A stretch of DNA of 64,000 nt from Streptomyces lomondensis (GTDB lineage Bacteria > Actinomycetota > Actinomycetes > Streptomycetales > Streptomycetaceae): assembly GCF_014651035.1 (NCBI RefSeq), contig NZ_BMWC01000007.1:62001-126000 (forward strand). Reading direction: 5' to 3'. The stretch's first letter is position 1; each line of letters opens with the position of its first letter. The notes under the pieces were generated by a model. That model saw nothing but the letters and a program-made list of their open reading frames with translations. It was not told where the DNA came from and searched no databases. A program made the translations under genes and the position numbers. This document shows positions 40,501 through 50,266 of this stretch, piece by piece.

Positions 40501-42147
40501 CTATGAGCAGCGCTTTCCGTCCTGGGGCGGGGTGCCGCGGAGCAGGTAGGCGTTGATCGTGGAGTCGACGCAGGAGCTGCCGCGGCCGTAGGCCGTGTGG
40601 CCGTCGCCCTCGTAGGTGAGCAGGCGGGCCGAGGAGAGCTGGCCGGCCAGGGCCTCGGCCCAGCGGTACGGCGTCGCCGGGTCGCGGGTGGTGCCGACGA
40701 CGACGATGGGCGCCGCGCCCTTCGCCTCGATGCGGTGCGGCTCGCCCGTGGCGTGCACCGGCCAGTACGCGCAGTTCAGGGCGGCCCAGGCCAGGCCCTC
40801 GCCGAAGACCGGGGACGCCTTCTCGAACGCGGGCAGGGCCCTGCGCACCTCGTCGGGGGTGTCGAAGGCGGGCGGCAGGTCCAGGCAGTTCACCGCCGCG
40901 TTGGCGAACATCAGGTTGCTGTAGCCGCCGTCGGCGTCCCGCTCGTAGTAGCTGTCGGACAGGACGAGGAGTCCGGAGCCGTCGTTCTCCTTCATCGCGG
41001 ACGTCAGTGCCTCGCGCAGTTGCTGCCAGGCGCCCTCGTCGTACATGGCCGCGATCACGCCGGTCGTGGCGAGCGACTCGGTCAGCCTGCGGCCGTCGGG
41101 GTCGCCGGTCGGAACGGGCCGCGCGTCCAGCTTCTCGAAGAACGCCTTGAGGTTCTCGCCCACCTGCCCGGGCGAGGCGCCCGCGCCGCCCAGCGGGCAG
41201 TCGGGCTGCCGTACGCAGTCCCGCGCGAACGACCGGAACGCCGTCTCGAAGCCCGCCGTCTGTTCGAGGTTCAGCCGCCGGGCGGGCAGCGACGGGTCCA
41301 TCGCGCCGTCCAGCACCAGCCGGCCCGCCCGCTTCGGGAAGAGCCCGGCGTACGTGGCGCCGAGGAAGGTCCCGTAGGAGGCTCCGACGAAGTTGAGCTT
41401 CTCGTCGCCGAGCGCCGCCCGCACGATGTCCATGTCCCGGGCCGCCTCCACGGTCGAGACATGGCGCAGCAGCCGGGGCGCGTCCGCGCCGCAGCCCTCG
41501 GCGAACGTCCGGTATGCCCCGACCAGCCCGTCGGTCTCCTTTCCGTCGTCGGGCGTGGTGTCGGTCTGCGTGTGCCTGTCCATCTCGGGCCCGTCCAGGC
41601 ACTCGACGGGCTCGCTGCGGGCCACGCCGCGCGGGTCGACCGCCACCATGTCGTAGCGGGCACGCACCTCGGCCGGATAGCCGACGCCCGCGTACGTCTG
41701 CACGTAGCCGATCGCCGAGCCGCCCGGCCCGCCGGGGTTCACGAGCAGCGAGCCCAGCCGCTCGCCCGGGCCCGTGGCCTTCTTGCGGGTGACGGCGAGC
41801 CGGACGTCGCCGGCGGACGGCTCGGTGTAGTCGAGCGGTGCCTTGACCGTGGCGCACTCGAAGCCCTGGACGCCGCAGCCGCGCCAGGCCGGCTTCTGCC
41901 GGTAGTACGCCGAGAGCGCCGCGGGGACGGACTGCGGCAGTGCGGCCAGCGCCGCCGGCTCGGCCGTCGCCGCGGAGGCGGCGGTGGCGGCGGTGGCGGC
42001 AGACGTCGTCGGGCTTCCGGAGGAGCAGGCGGAGACGAGCAGCGCGGCCGTGGCGAGGAGGCCGGCCGCGGTCCTGGCTCCGCTGCGGGCCCTGCGGTGG
42101 GCGCCGCCGGATCGGGAGACGGTGCGGGGGGTGCGCCTTGTGTGCAT
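40501..42147 (-). CDS. secreted alpha/beta-hydrolase, tripeptidyl aminopeptidase type
   Basis: A 548-residue lipoprotein peptidase. Signal peptide with lipobox LLVSACSSG (Cys near 41), then an Ala/Thr-rich spacer. The alpha/beta-hydrolase core: oxyanion motif NPGGPGGSAIGYV, nucleophile GASYGTFLG (Ser near 257), acid in VVGTTRDPATPYRWA, and histidine GDGHTAYG near 514, followed by a TAP-like C-terminal domain. It resembles Streptomyces tripeptidyl aminopeptidases and Slp proteinases, which remove N-terminal tripeptides from secreted proteins. Attached to the outer face of the membrane. It lies between tRNA-Thr and holB. Confidence 0.93.
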   Translation of the reverse strand: MHTRRTPRTVSRSGGAHRRARSGARTAAGLLATAALLVSACSSGSPTTSAATAATAASAATAEPAALAALPQSVPAALSAYYRQKPAWRGCGVQGFECATVKAPLDYTEPSAGDVRLAVTRKKATGPGERLGSLLVNPGGPGGSAIGYVQTYAGVGYPAEVRARYDMVAVDPRGVARSEPVECLDGPEMDRHTQTDTTPDDGKETDGLVGAYRTFAEGCGADAPRLLRHVSTVEAARDMDIVRAALGDEKLNFVGASYGTFLGATYAGLFPKRAGRLVLDGAMDPSLPARRLNLEQTAGFETAFRSFARDCVRQPDCPLGGAGASPGQVGENLKAFFEKLDARPVPTGDPDGRRLTESLATTGVIAAMYDEGAWQQLREALTSAMKENDGSGLLVLSDSYYERDADGGYSNLMFANAAVNCLDLPPAFDTPDEVRRALPAFEKASPVFGEGLAWAALNCAYWPVHATGEPHRIEAKGAAPIVVVGTTRDPATPYRWAEALAGQLSSARLLTYEGDGHTAYGRGSSCVDSTINAYLLRGTPPQDGKRCS

Positions 42148-42273
42148 CCAGCGAGCGTAACTCTGCGCGACGTAATGGGTGCCGTGCGTGCGTGTCGTGC
42201 CTCGGACGAGTTACGGCGTCAACGCCCCGTCCCCCTCGTGGAGGCGTCCGCCCGTCCTCTCAGCCCGCTCCGG

Positions 42274-43479
42274 TCAGCCCGCTCTGAGCGCCATCGTCAT
42301 CGCCTCCACCGCGAGCAGCGGGGCCACATTGCGGTCGAGGGCGTCGCGGCAGGCGGCGATGGCCTCGATGCGGCGGAGCGTGGACTCCGGGGAGCTACCG
42401 CGGGCGAGACGCTCCAGGGCGTCCTCGGCGTCCGCGTTGGCGATGGCCACGCGGGAGCCGAGCTGGAGGGCGAGGACATCGCGGTAGAAGGCCGTGAGGT
42501 CGGTCAGGGCGAGGTCGAGGCTGTCACGCTGCGTGCGCGTTCTGCGGCGCTTCTGCTTGTCCTCCAGGTCCTTCATCACGCCCGCCGTGCCGCGCGGCAT
42601 GCGGCCGCCCTGGGACGCGCCGAGGGCGGCCTTCAGTTCCTCGGTCTCCTTGGTGTCCGTCTCCTCCGCGAGCTGCTTGGCGTCCTCGGCGGCCGCGTCG
42701 ACGAGCTCCTGGGCGGCCTTGAGCGCACCGCCGATGTCCTCGACGCGCAGCGGCAGCCGCAGCACGGCGGCACGGCGCTCGCGCGCGGCCGGGTCGGTGG
42801 CCAGGCGGCGCGCCCGGTCGACATGGCCCTGGGTCGCGCGGGCCGCCGCGGCGGCGACCTCCGGCTCGATGCCCTCGCGGCGGACGAGCATGTCGGCGAC
42901 GGCGTCGACCGACGGCGTGCTCAGGTTCAGGTGGCGGCAGCGGGAGCGGATGGTCGGCAGGACGTCCTCGATGGAGGGGGCGCACAGCAGCCAGACCGTG
43001 CGGGGGGCGGGCTCCTCCACGGCCTTGAGGACGGCGTTGGCCGACTTCTCGTTCAGCCGCTCGGCGTCCTCGACGAGGATGATCTGCCAGCGGCCGTTCG
43101 CCGGCGAGGTGAACGACTTGCGGACCGTGTCGCGCATGTCGTCGGCGAGGATCTGCGTGCCGACCGCGGCGACGGTGGTGACGTCGGCGTGCGTGCCGAC
43201 CAGGGCCGTGTGGCATCCGTCGCAGAAGCCGCAGCCCGGGGCTCCGCCGAGCGCGCGGTCCGGGCTGACGCACTGGAGCGCCGCGGCGAACGCCCGCGCT
43301 GCCTGGTTCCGCCCGGCCCCGGGCGGGCCCGTGAACAGCCACGCGTGCGTCATCCTCGACGCCTCGGGCGGGGGAGCGTCGGCCGCGGCCGCGGTGACCA
43401 GGGCGTCGGCGTCCCGGGCGGCAGCGTCCAGCTGCTCGCTCACCCTCTCCTGCCCGACGAGGTCGTCCCATACGGTCAT
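42274..43479 (-). CDS. holB: DNA polymerase III subunit delta'
   Basis: A 401-residue clamp-loader subunit: MTVWDDLVGQERV start, then the zinc-binding module CGFCDGCHTAL, and ILVEDAERLNEKSANAVLKAVEEP with the conserved SRC motif (TIRSRCRHLNL). The P-loop position reads GPPGAGRNQAA, lacking the GK(T/S) lysine, as normal for delta' which does not hydrolyse ATP. In the pathway it helps load the beta clamp at replication forks. Downstream of tmk on the same strand, with 173 bases between. Confidence 0.95.
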   Translation of the reverse strand: MTVWDDLVGQERVSEQLDAAARDADALVTAAAADAPPPEASRMTHAWLFTGPPGAGRNQAARAFAAALQCVSPDRALGGAPGCGFCDGCHTALVGTHADVTTVAAVGTQILADDMRDTVRKSFTSPANGRWQIILVEDAERLNEKSANAVLKAVEEPAPRTVWLLCAPSIEDVLPTIRSRCRHLNLSTPSVDAVADMLVRREGIEPEVAAAAARATQGHVDRARRLATDPAARERRAAVLRLPLRVEDIGGALKAAQELVDAAAEDAKQLAEETDTKETEELKAALGASQGGRMPRGTAGVMKDLEDKQKRRRTRTQRDSLDLALTDLTAFYRDVLALQLGSRVAIANADAEDALERLARGSSPESTLRRIEAIAACRDALDRNVAPLLAVEAMTMALRAG

Positions 43480-43652
43480 GGGTCACGCCGCCCTTCCGTC
43501 ACGTTCTGCGTTGCGAGATCCATTGTGGGGGCGACCACTGACAACGCCCTCCGACGCCTGACCTCACGGGCGCCCCGGGCGGAGCGGGGCCGGGGCTCCC
43601 AGGCGGCCCGGCTCCTGCGCCGGCGGCCCGGGCCCGGTCCACGCCGGAGGCC

Positions 43653-46600
43653 TCAGCGGCCCCGGCCGCCCCTCCCCCGGCGCCCTCGCCCCTCGTCCGG
43701 CTCGTCCTCGTGCGGTCCGAGCAGCTCGTCCGCCAGCGAGGGCAGGTCGTCCAGCGGCGTCTCCTCGGCCCAGTCGGACCGCCGGCGGCGGGGCGTCCCC
43801 TCGGCGTCGACCTGGGGCAGCTCACGCGTGCGGTCCTCGGTGCCGTCGGGCCGGGCGGCCGGGGCGTCGTCCCGGAAGTAGCCGGGCGGCACCCGGTCCG
43901 CCGGTTCGTCGCCGCGTACGGGCGGCAGCACGGCCGTCTCCTCGGCGTCACCGGGCCGGACGGGCGGCAGAACCGCCGTCTCCTCGGCGTCACCAGGCCG
44001 GACGGGCGGCAGCACAGCCGTCTCGTCACCCGCCCCGGAGGGCACCTGGGGCAGCATCTCGGTCTCGTCCTCGGACCTGGACCCGGCCCCGGGCCCGGAC
44101 GCGGGGCGAACCGGCGGCGGCACCTCGGTCTCCTCCCCGGCTCCCGCCCCCGGCGGAACCGGCGGCTTCGGCAGCTCGGCCGTCACCTCGGCATCGGACC
44201 CGCCGGAGGTCCGGCCCGGGCCCTGCTCCTCGTCGCGCACCGGGCGCAGCACGGTCGTGTCGTCTCCCGCACCACCCGGTGTCACCACGGGCGTGGGCAC
44301 GGTCGCCGCGTCCTGAGCCGCCGCCGGACCGGAGGTGCCCCGCGGGACGGACCTCTTCGGTCCAGCCTCGGCGGCCGCGGCCGCCGCCTCCGCGAGCCGC
44401 CGCGCCTCCTCGGCGCGCAGCAGCGCCTCCTCGGCCTTGCGCTGCTTCTCCAGGCGGAGCGCCTCGGCCTCGGCACGCAGCCGGGCCTCCTCCTCGGCCT
44501 GCTTGCGGCGCCGCTCCTCCTCGGCCTTGCGGCGGGCCTCCTCCTCGGCCCGGGCCTTCTCCTCCGCGAGGAGCCGCGCCCGCTCCTCCTCGGCCTTCTT
44601 CCGCGCTTCCTCGGCCCGGCGCCGGGCCTCCTCCGCCTGCCGTTCGGCCTCGCGGCGCTGCGCCTCCTCCAGCTCGCGGCGCTTGCGCTCCTCCTCCTCG
44701 GCGCGCAGCTTGGCCAGCTGCTCCTGGCGCTCGCGCTCCAGGCGCTCCTCCTCGGCCTTGCGGGCGGCCTCTTCCTCGGCCTTGCGGCGGGCCTCCTCCT
44801 CGGCCTTCTTCCGGGCCTCCTCGCGGGCCTTGATCTCGGCCTCGGACAGCGGCAGCACCTGGTCGAGCCGGTGCCGGATGACGGTCGTGACGGCTTCGGG
44901 CTCCTGGCCGGCGTCCACCACCAGATACCGCCCGGCGTCGGCTGCGGCCAGGGTGAGGAAACCGGCCCGCACACGCGCGTGGAACTCGGCGGGCTCCGAC
45001 TCCAGCCGGTCCGGCGCCTCGGTGAACCGCTCCCGCGCGGTCTCCGGCGCGACGTCCAGCAGCACGGTCAGATGCGGCACGAGTCCGTTCGTCGCCCAGC
45101 GGTTGATCCGGGCGATCTCGGTCGGCGACAGGTCGCGGCCCGCCCCCTGGTAGGCCACGGAGGAGTCGATGTACCGGTCGGAGATGACGACGGCGCCGCG
45201 CTCCAGGGCGGGCCGTACGACGGTGTCGATGTGCTCGGCCCGGTCGGCCGCGTACAGCAGCGCCTCCGCGCGGTGGGACAGACCCGCGCTCGACACGTCC
45301 AGCAGGATCGACCGCAGCCGCTTGCCCACCGGCGTCGCCCCCGGCTCACGCGTCAGCACGACCTCGTGGCCCTTGGCGCGGATCCACTCGGCGAGCGCCT
45401 CGGCCTGCGTGGACTTGCCGGCCCCGTCGCCGCCCTCCAGGGCGATGAAGAAGCCGGAGGCGGCGGGCGCCTGCTCCGGGTCGTCGCCGCCGAGCAGCGC
45501 GTCCTTCAGGTCCTGCCGCAGGGGCACGCCGGAGCGGTCGTCGACCTTGGCCAGCACCAGCACGGCCACCGGCAGCAGCAGCGCGCCGGCCAGCATCAGC
45601 GTGAAGGCCGCGCCGCCGTGGGCGAAGACGAACTTGCCGCTCTCCAGCCGGTGCGGTCCGATGCCCGCCGCCACCAGCGGGGCGATCACCGCGCCGAGCG
45701 CCACGCAGACGCGCACGACCGCGTGCAGGTGCTCCGTCGTACGGGGCCGCCGGTACTCCTCGGTCTCCTGGTCGAGCAGGGTGTGCCCGATGTTGGCGGA
45801 CATGCCCGCGCCGACACCGGCCAGCGCGAGGATCAGCAGCACGCTGGTGACGTCCGGCACCAGACCGCCGGCCAGCAGCGCGACCCCCGTGAAGGCGATC
45901 GCCAGCGCGAGCAGCCGGCGGCGCGACAGGGCGGGCAGCAGGCGGGGCGCCGTACGGATGCCGACGACGACACCGCCGGTCAGCGCGCCCACGAACAGCC
46001 CGTACAGCACCGGGCCGCCGCCCAGGTCCTTGGCGTGCAGCACGGCCACCGCGACGGCGGCCGACACCGCGGCGGCGACGGCCGCGCAGGCCGGCACCAG
46101 CAGCGGCATCGCGCCGGTGCGGCCCTTGTCGGGGCCGGCGGCGGTCTTAGGGCGGCGCAGGCCCTCCAGCGGCGACCGCGCGCGCGGGGTGCGCGTGCCG
46201 GGCAGGTCCAGGAAGGTCAGCACGGACAGGGACGCGGCGAACAGCCCGGCCGCGACATACGAGGCGAGGGCCGCCTGGTGCTGGGCGAACCAGTCGATGC
46301 CGGCGCCCAGCAGGTTGTTGAACAGGCTCGCGACGACGAGCGCGACGGCCGCGAGGGGGATCGCCACGAAGCCCGTGCGCAGCGACAGCCGGCGCAGGGC
46401 GTCCATGTGGTCCGGCAGCGGCCGGACCGTCGCGCCCTCCGGCGGCGGGGCGGGCAGCAGGGCGGGCGCCGCGCTCTCGCGGCACACCGTCCAGAACCGC
46501 TCGGCGACACCGGTCACGAAGGCCGTGACGAGGAGGACGGCCAGCGCGTCCTCGGGCGTCCAGTCGATCCACAGGGGCGCGACGATGAGCAGCGCGGCGC

Positions 46601-46979
46601 GCAGCCCGTCCGCGCCGACCATGGTCCAGCGGCGGTCGAGCGGGCCGTCCTGGGAGGTGAGCGCGGTGAGCGGGCCGAGGAGCACGGCGCCGAAGAGGAG
46701 CGTCGCGAGGATGCGCACCCCGAAAACGGTCGCCACTGCGAACGCCACGCCCCGGTAGCCGCCCCCGAACGCGCCCTCGGCGATGGACGCCTGGAGGGCG
46801 AGGACGACCAGCACGAGGAGCGCGAGGGTGTCTCCCACGCCTCCCACGAGCTGTGCGCTCCACAACCGCTTCAGCTGCGGGCGGCGCAGCAGGGCGCGGA
46901 CGGCGCGCTCGCGGGAGTCCGCGACCAGGGCGTCGTCGGGGGCCGGCTGAGGGGCCGTTGGATGCTCGGCTCGCGTCAT
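43653..46979 (-). CDS. tmk: transporter-like/thymidylate kinase fusion with KE-rich helix and repeats
   Basis: A 1108-residue protein with four parts: an MFS-like membrane domain (about 1-495, roughly 11-12 segments); thymidylate kinase (about 505-710: P-loop FIALEGGDGAGKST, DRYIDSSVAYQGAGRDL), which phosphorylates dTMP; a Glu/Lys/Arg/Ala-rich stretch (about 712-873) predicted as a long charged helix; and a Pro/Thr/acid-rich tail (about 880-1108) with three ETAVLPPVR(PGDAE) units near 985-1027. Other Streptomyces have a similar fusion (SCO3542, from memory). It is the only dTMP kinase in this window. It lies between topA and holB; 187 bases separate it from topA. Confidence 0.93.
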   Translation of the reverse strand: MTRAEHPTAPQPAPDDALVADSRERAVRALLRRPQLKRLWSAQLVGGVGDTLALLVLVVLALQASIAEGAFGGGYRGVAFAVATVFGVRILATLLFGAVLLGPLTALTSQDGPLDRRWTMVGADGLRAALLIVAPLWIDWTPEDALAVLLVTAFVTGVAERFWTVCRESAAPALLPAPPPEGATVRPLPDHMDALRRLSLRTGFVAIPLAAVALVVASLFNNLLGAGIDWFAQHQAALASYVAAGLFAASLSVLTFLDLPGTRTPRARSPLEGLRRPKTAAGPDKGRTGAMPLLVPACAAVAAAVSAAVAVAVLHAKDLGGGPVLYGLFVGALTGGVVVGIRTAPRLLPALSRRRLLALAIAFTGVALLAGGLVPDVTSVLLILALAGVGAGMSANIGHTLLDQETEEYRRPRTTEHLHAVVRVCVALGAVIAPLVAAGIGPHRLESGKFVFAHGGAAFTLMLAGALLLPVAVLVLAKVDDRSGVPLRQDLKDALLGGDDPEQAPAASGFFIALEGGDGAGKSTQAEALAEWIRAKGHEVVLTREPGATPVGKRLRSILLDVSSAGLSHRAEALLYAADRAEHIDTVVRPALERGAVVISDRYIDSSVAYQGAGRDLSPTEIARINRWATNGLVPHLTVLLDVAPETARERFTEAPDRLESEPAEFHARVRAGFLTLAAADAGRYLVVDAGQEPEAVTTVIRHRLDQVLPLSEAEIKAREEARKKAEEEARRKAEEEAARKAEEERLERERQEQLAKLRAEEEERKRRELEEAQRREAERQAEEARRRAEEARKKAEEERARLLAEEKARAEEEARRKAEEERRRKQAEEEARLRAEAEALRLEKQRKAEEALLRAEEARRLAEAAAAAAEAGPKRSVPRGTSGPAAAQDAATVPTPVVTPGGAGDDTTVLRPVRDEEQGPGRTSGGSDAEVTAELPKPPVPPGAGAGEETEVPPPVRPASGPGAGSRSEDETEMLPQVPSGAGDETAVLPPVRPGDAEETAVLPPVRPGDAEETAVLPPVRGDEPADRVPPGYFRDDAPAARPDGTEDRTRELPQVDAEGTPRRRRSDWAEETPLDDLPSLADELLGPHEDEPDEGRGRRGRGGRGR
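43900..44025 (-). repeat. 42-bp tandem repeats within tmk
   Basis: Two full 42-base units and a third partial one encode successive ETAVLPPVRPGDAE peptides. The units differ at only a few bases, showing recent duplication, and keep the reading frame. Confidence 0.9.
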
Positions 46980-47166
46980 GCATTCAGCCTATCGGGAGCC
47001 ACCGACACCCTGGGATGCCCGGCCTGGCATGCGCACGCCCCGACACCGAAGTGTTGCCGGGGCGTTCGCTTTCCGAACCCTTGGCGAAGACCCGGACCTT
47101 GACGGCCCGGGCCCGCAACGGGTCCTCAGCAGGTCACGAACAGGTCAGCGGGGACCTGAACGGGCC

Positions 47167-50022
47167 TCAGTCCTCCGCCGACGGGGAGGCGGTCGCCGTC
47201 TTGGCGGCCGCCTTCTTCGCGGTGGTGGCCTTCTTGGCCGTCGCCTTCTTCGCGGTCGTGGTCTTCTTCGCGGTCGTGGTCTTCTTCGCCGCGGTCTTCT
47301 TGGCCGCCGTCGCCGCCTTCTTCGCCGGGGCCTTCTTGGCCGTCGCCTTCTTCGCGGTCTTCTTGGCCGGGGCCTTCGCGCGCTTCTCGGCGAGCAGCTC
47401 GAAGCCGCGCTCCGGGGTGATCGTCTCGACGCTGTCACCGGAGCGCAGGGTCGCGTTGGTCTCGCCGTCGGTGACATACGGCCCGAAGCGGCCGTCCTTG
47501 ACGACGACCGGCTTCTCGCTGACGGGGTCGGTGCCCAGTTCCTTCAGCGGCGGCTTGGCGGCGGCCCGGCCACGCTGCTTGGGCTGGGCGTAGATCGCCA
47601 GCGCCTCCTCCAGCGTGATCGTGAAAAGCTGCTCCTCGGACTGGAGCGAGCGCGAGTCCGTGCCCTTCTTCAGGTACGGGCCGTACCGGCCGTTCTGCGC
47701 GGTGATCTCCTGGCCCTCGGCGTCCGTGCCGACGACGCGCGGCAGCGACATCAGCTTGAGCGCCTCGTCCAGCGTCACCGTGTCGAGCGACATCGACTTG
47801 AACAGCGAGGCCGTGCGCGGCTTGACGGCGTTCTTGCCGGTCTTCGGGGTGCCCTCGGGGAGGATCTCCGTCACATACGGGCCGTAGCGGCCGTCCTTGG
47901 CGACGATCGTGTGTCCGGTGGCCGGGTCGGTGCCCAGCTCGAAGTCGCCGCTGGGCTTGGCCAGCAGTTCCTCGGCCAGCTCCACCGACAGCTCGTCCGG
48001 CGCGAGGTCGTCCGGGATGTCGGCGCGCTGGTGCTGCTCGGTGTCCTTCTCGCCGCGCTCGATGTAGGGGCCGTAGCGCCCGACGCGCAGCACGATGTCG
48101 TTGCCCACCGGGAACGACGACACCTCGCGCGCGTCGATGGCGCCCAGGTCGGTCACGAGCTCCTTGAGGCCACCGAGGTGGTCCCCGTCGCCGTTGCCGG
48201 CCTCGGCGGCGCCGCCGTTGTGCGAGCCCTCGCCGAAGTAGAACCGCTTCAGCCACGGCACGGCCTGGGCCTCGCCGCGGGCGATGCGGTCGAGGTCGTC
48301 CTCCATCTTGGCGGTGAAGCCGTAGTCGACGAGCCGCCCGAAGTGCTTCTCCAGGAGGTTGACCACGGCGAAGGACAGGAAGGACGGGACGAGTGCCGTG
48401 CCCTTCTTGAACACATAGCCGCGGTCCAGGATCGTGCCGATGATCGACGCGTACGTCGACGGGCGGCCGATCTCGCGCTCTTCCAGCTCCTTGACCAGGG
48501 AGGCCTCGGTGTAGCGGGCCGGGGGCTTGGTGGCGTGCCCGTCGACCGTGATCCCCTCGGCGCTCAGGGCGTCGCCCTCGTTGACCTGGGGCAGCCGGCG
48601 CTCGCGGTCGTCCAGCTCGGCGTTCGGGTCGTCGGCGCCCTCGACGTAGGCCTTCAGGAAGCCGTGGAAGGTGATCGTCTTGCCGGATGCGCTGAACTCG
48701 ACGTCCCGGCCGTCGGAGGCGGTGCCGCCGATCTTCACCGTGACGCTGTTGCCGGTCGCGTCCTTCATCTGGGAGGCGACGGTCCGCTTCCAGATCAGCT
48801 CGTAGAGCCTGAACTGGTCGCCGGTCAGTCCGGTCTCGGCGGGAGTGCGGAAACGATCACCCGAGGGTCGGATCGCCTCGTGGGCCTCCTGCGCGTTCTT
48901 GACCTTCGCGGCGTACGTCCTCGGCTGCGGCGGCAGGTAGTCGGCGCCGTACAGCTGCGTGACCTGGGCGCGGGCGGCGGCGACCGCCGTGTCGCTCAGG
49001 GTCGTGGAGTCCGTACGCATGTACGTGATGTAGCCGTTCTCGTACAGCTTCTGCGCGATCTGCATCGTCGCCTTCGCGCCGAAGCCGAGCTTGCGGCTGG
49101 CCTCCTGCTGAAGCGTCGTCGTACGGAACGGGGCGTACGGCGAGCGGCGGTAGGGCTTGGACTCGACGGAGCGGACGGCGAACCGCGTCTGCTCCAGGGC
49201 GGCGGCCAGGGCGCGGGCGTTCGCCTCGTCGAGGTGGAGGGTGTTCGCGCTCTTCAGTTGTCCCAGGGAGTCGAAGTCGCGGCCCTGCGCGACCCGCCTG
49301 CCGTCGACGGTCTGGAGGCGCGCGACCAGCGACGACGGGTCCGACGCGTCACCCGCGCGGCCGGTCGCGAAGGTGCCCGTCAGGTCCCAGTACTCAGCAG
49401 AACGAAAGGCGATGCGCTCGCGTTCCCGCTCCACGACGAGTCGGGTCGCGACCGACTGGACACGGCCCGCGGACAGCCGCGGCATGACCTTCTTCCACAG
49501 GACCGGCGAGACCTCGTAGCCGTAGAGGCGGTCGAGGATGCGGCGGGTCTCCTGCGCGTCGACGAGCTTCTGGTTGAGCTGGCGCGGGTTGGCCACGGCG
49601 GCCTGGATCGCGGCCTTGGTGATCTCGTGGAAGACCATCCGCTTGACCGGGACCTTGGGCTTGAGGACCTCCTGGAGGTGCCAGGCGATGGCCTCGCCCT
49701 CGCGGTCCTCATCGGTGGCGAGGAAGAGCTCGTCGGAGTCCTTCAGCAGGTCCTTGAGCTTCTTGACCTGCGCCTTCTTGTCGGCGTTGACCACATAGAT
49801 CGGCTGGAAGTCATGGTCGACGTCCACACCGAGGCGGCGGACCTCGCCGGTGTACTTCTCGGGCACCTCGGCGGCGCCGTTGGGAAGGTCGCGGATGTGC
49901 CCGACGCTCGCCTCGACGGTGTATCCGGGCCCGAGATAGCCCTTGATCGTCTTCGCCTTGGCAGGCGACTCGACGATGACGAGTCGGCGGCCGCCGTTCG
50001 CGGTCTCGCTGGTCGGGGACAA
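47167..50022 (-). CDS. topA: DNA topoisomerase I with lysine-rich tail
   Basis: A 951-residue type IA topoisomerase that relaxes negative supercoils. Toprim domain LVIVESPAKAKTIKGYLG at the start, DEDREGEAIAWHL (catalytic acidic triad), the active-site tyrosine in ENGYITYMRTDS near 329, HEAIRPSG, and the GRPSTYASIIG motif. Four or five C-terminal Topo_C repeats (GRYGPY, GRFGPY) follow; they lack zinc cysteines. The last 75 residues are a tail of alternating lysine and alanine/threonine (AKK, TKK units), needed for processivity in S. coelicolor. The start is TTG 50022 with a GAGAGAAGAG stretch upstream; it is upstream of tmk. Confidence 0.96.
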   Translation of the reverse strand: MSPTSETANGGRRLVIVESPAKAKTIKGYLGPGYTVEASVGHIRDLPNGAAEVPEKYTGEVRRLGVDVDHDFQPIYVVNADKKAQVKKLKDLLKDSDELFLATDEDREGEAIAWHLQEVLKPKVPVKRMVFHEITKAAIQAAVANPRQLNQKLVDAQETRRILDRLYGYEVSPVLWKKVMPRLSAGRVQSVATRLVVERERERIAFRSAEYWDLTGTFATGRAGDASDPSSLVARLQTVDGRRVAQGRDFDSLGQLKSANTLHLDEANARALAAALEQTRFAVRSVESKPYRRSPYAPFRTTTLQQEASRKLGFGAKATMQIAQKLYENGYITYMRTDSTTLSDTAVAAARAQVTQLYGADYLPPQPRTYAAKVKNAQEAHEAIRPSGDRFRTPAETGLTGDQFRLYELIWKRTVASQMKDATGNSVTVKIGGTASDGRDVEFSASGKTITFHGFLKAYVEGADDPNAELDDRERRLPQVNEGDALSAEGITVDGHATKPPARYTEASLVKELEEREIGRPSTYASIIGTILDRGYVFKKGTALVPSFLSFAVVNLLEKHFGRLVDYGFTAKMEDDLDRIARGEAQAVPWLKRFYFGEGSHNGGAAEAGNGDGDHLGGLKELVTDLGAIDAREVSSFPVGNDIVLRVGRYGPYIERGEKDTEQHQRADIPDDLAPDELSVELAEELLAKPSGDFELGTDPATGHTIVAKDGRYGPYVTEILPEGTPKTGKNAVKPRTASLFKSMSLDTVTLDEALKLMSLPRVVGTDAEGQEITAQNGRYGPYLKKGTDSRSLQSEEQLFTITLEEALAIYAQPKQRGRAAAKPPLKELGTDPVSEKPVVVKDGRFGPYVTDGETNATLRSGDSVETITPERGFELLAEKRAKAPAKKTAKKATAKKAPAKKAATAAKKTAAKKTTTAKKTTTAKKATAKKATTAKKAAAKTATASPSAED

Positions 50023-50266
50023 CTTCGCTCTTCTCTCCGGTCGACGCTGGGGCCTCCCCGGAGTCGCTACCGGGGCTGGGTCGTGGTGACGCTGCGGAGT
50101 GTGACGGTACAGCCCGCCCCCGTGTCAAACGGGAAAAGCCCGCAACGGCCACTCGAACGGTAACCCGACTACCACCAATCCTGCCGCCCGGAGTTCCCGG
50201 AGTACGTCCCGTCCTGTGCGGAGCGCGACTTCCCGGTCACGGGCAGGCGCGTCGCCGACTCGGGCC

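Noticed and set aside
42274..43479. Broken ATPase site in holB as a mutation
   Set aside because: Loss of the P-loop lysine is normal for delta' subunits.
43710..50163. Very long open frames on the plus strand opposite tmk and topA
   Set aside because: They mirror the third-position GC bias of the real minus-strand genes; translations are Arg/Gly/Leu-rich with no domain.
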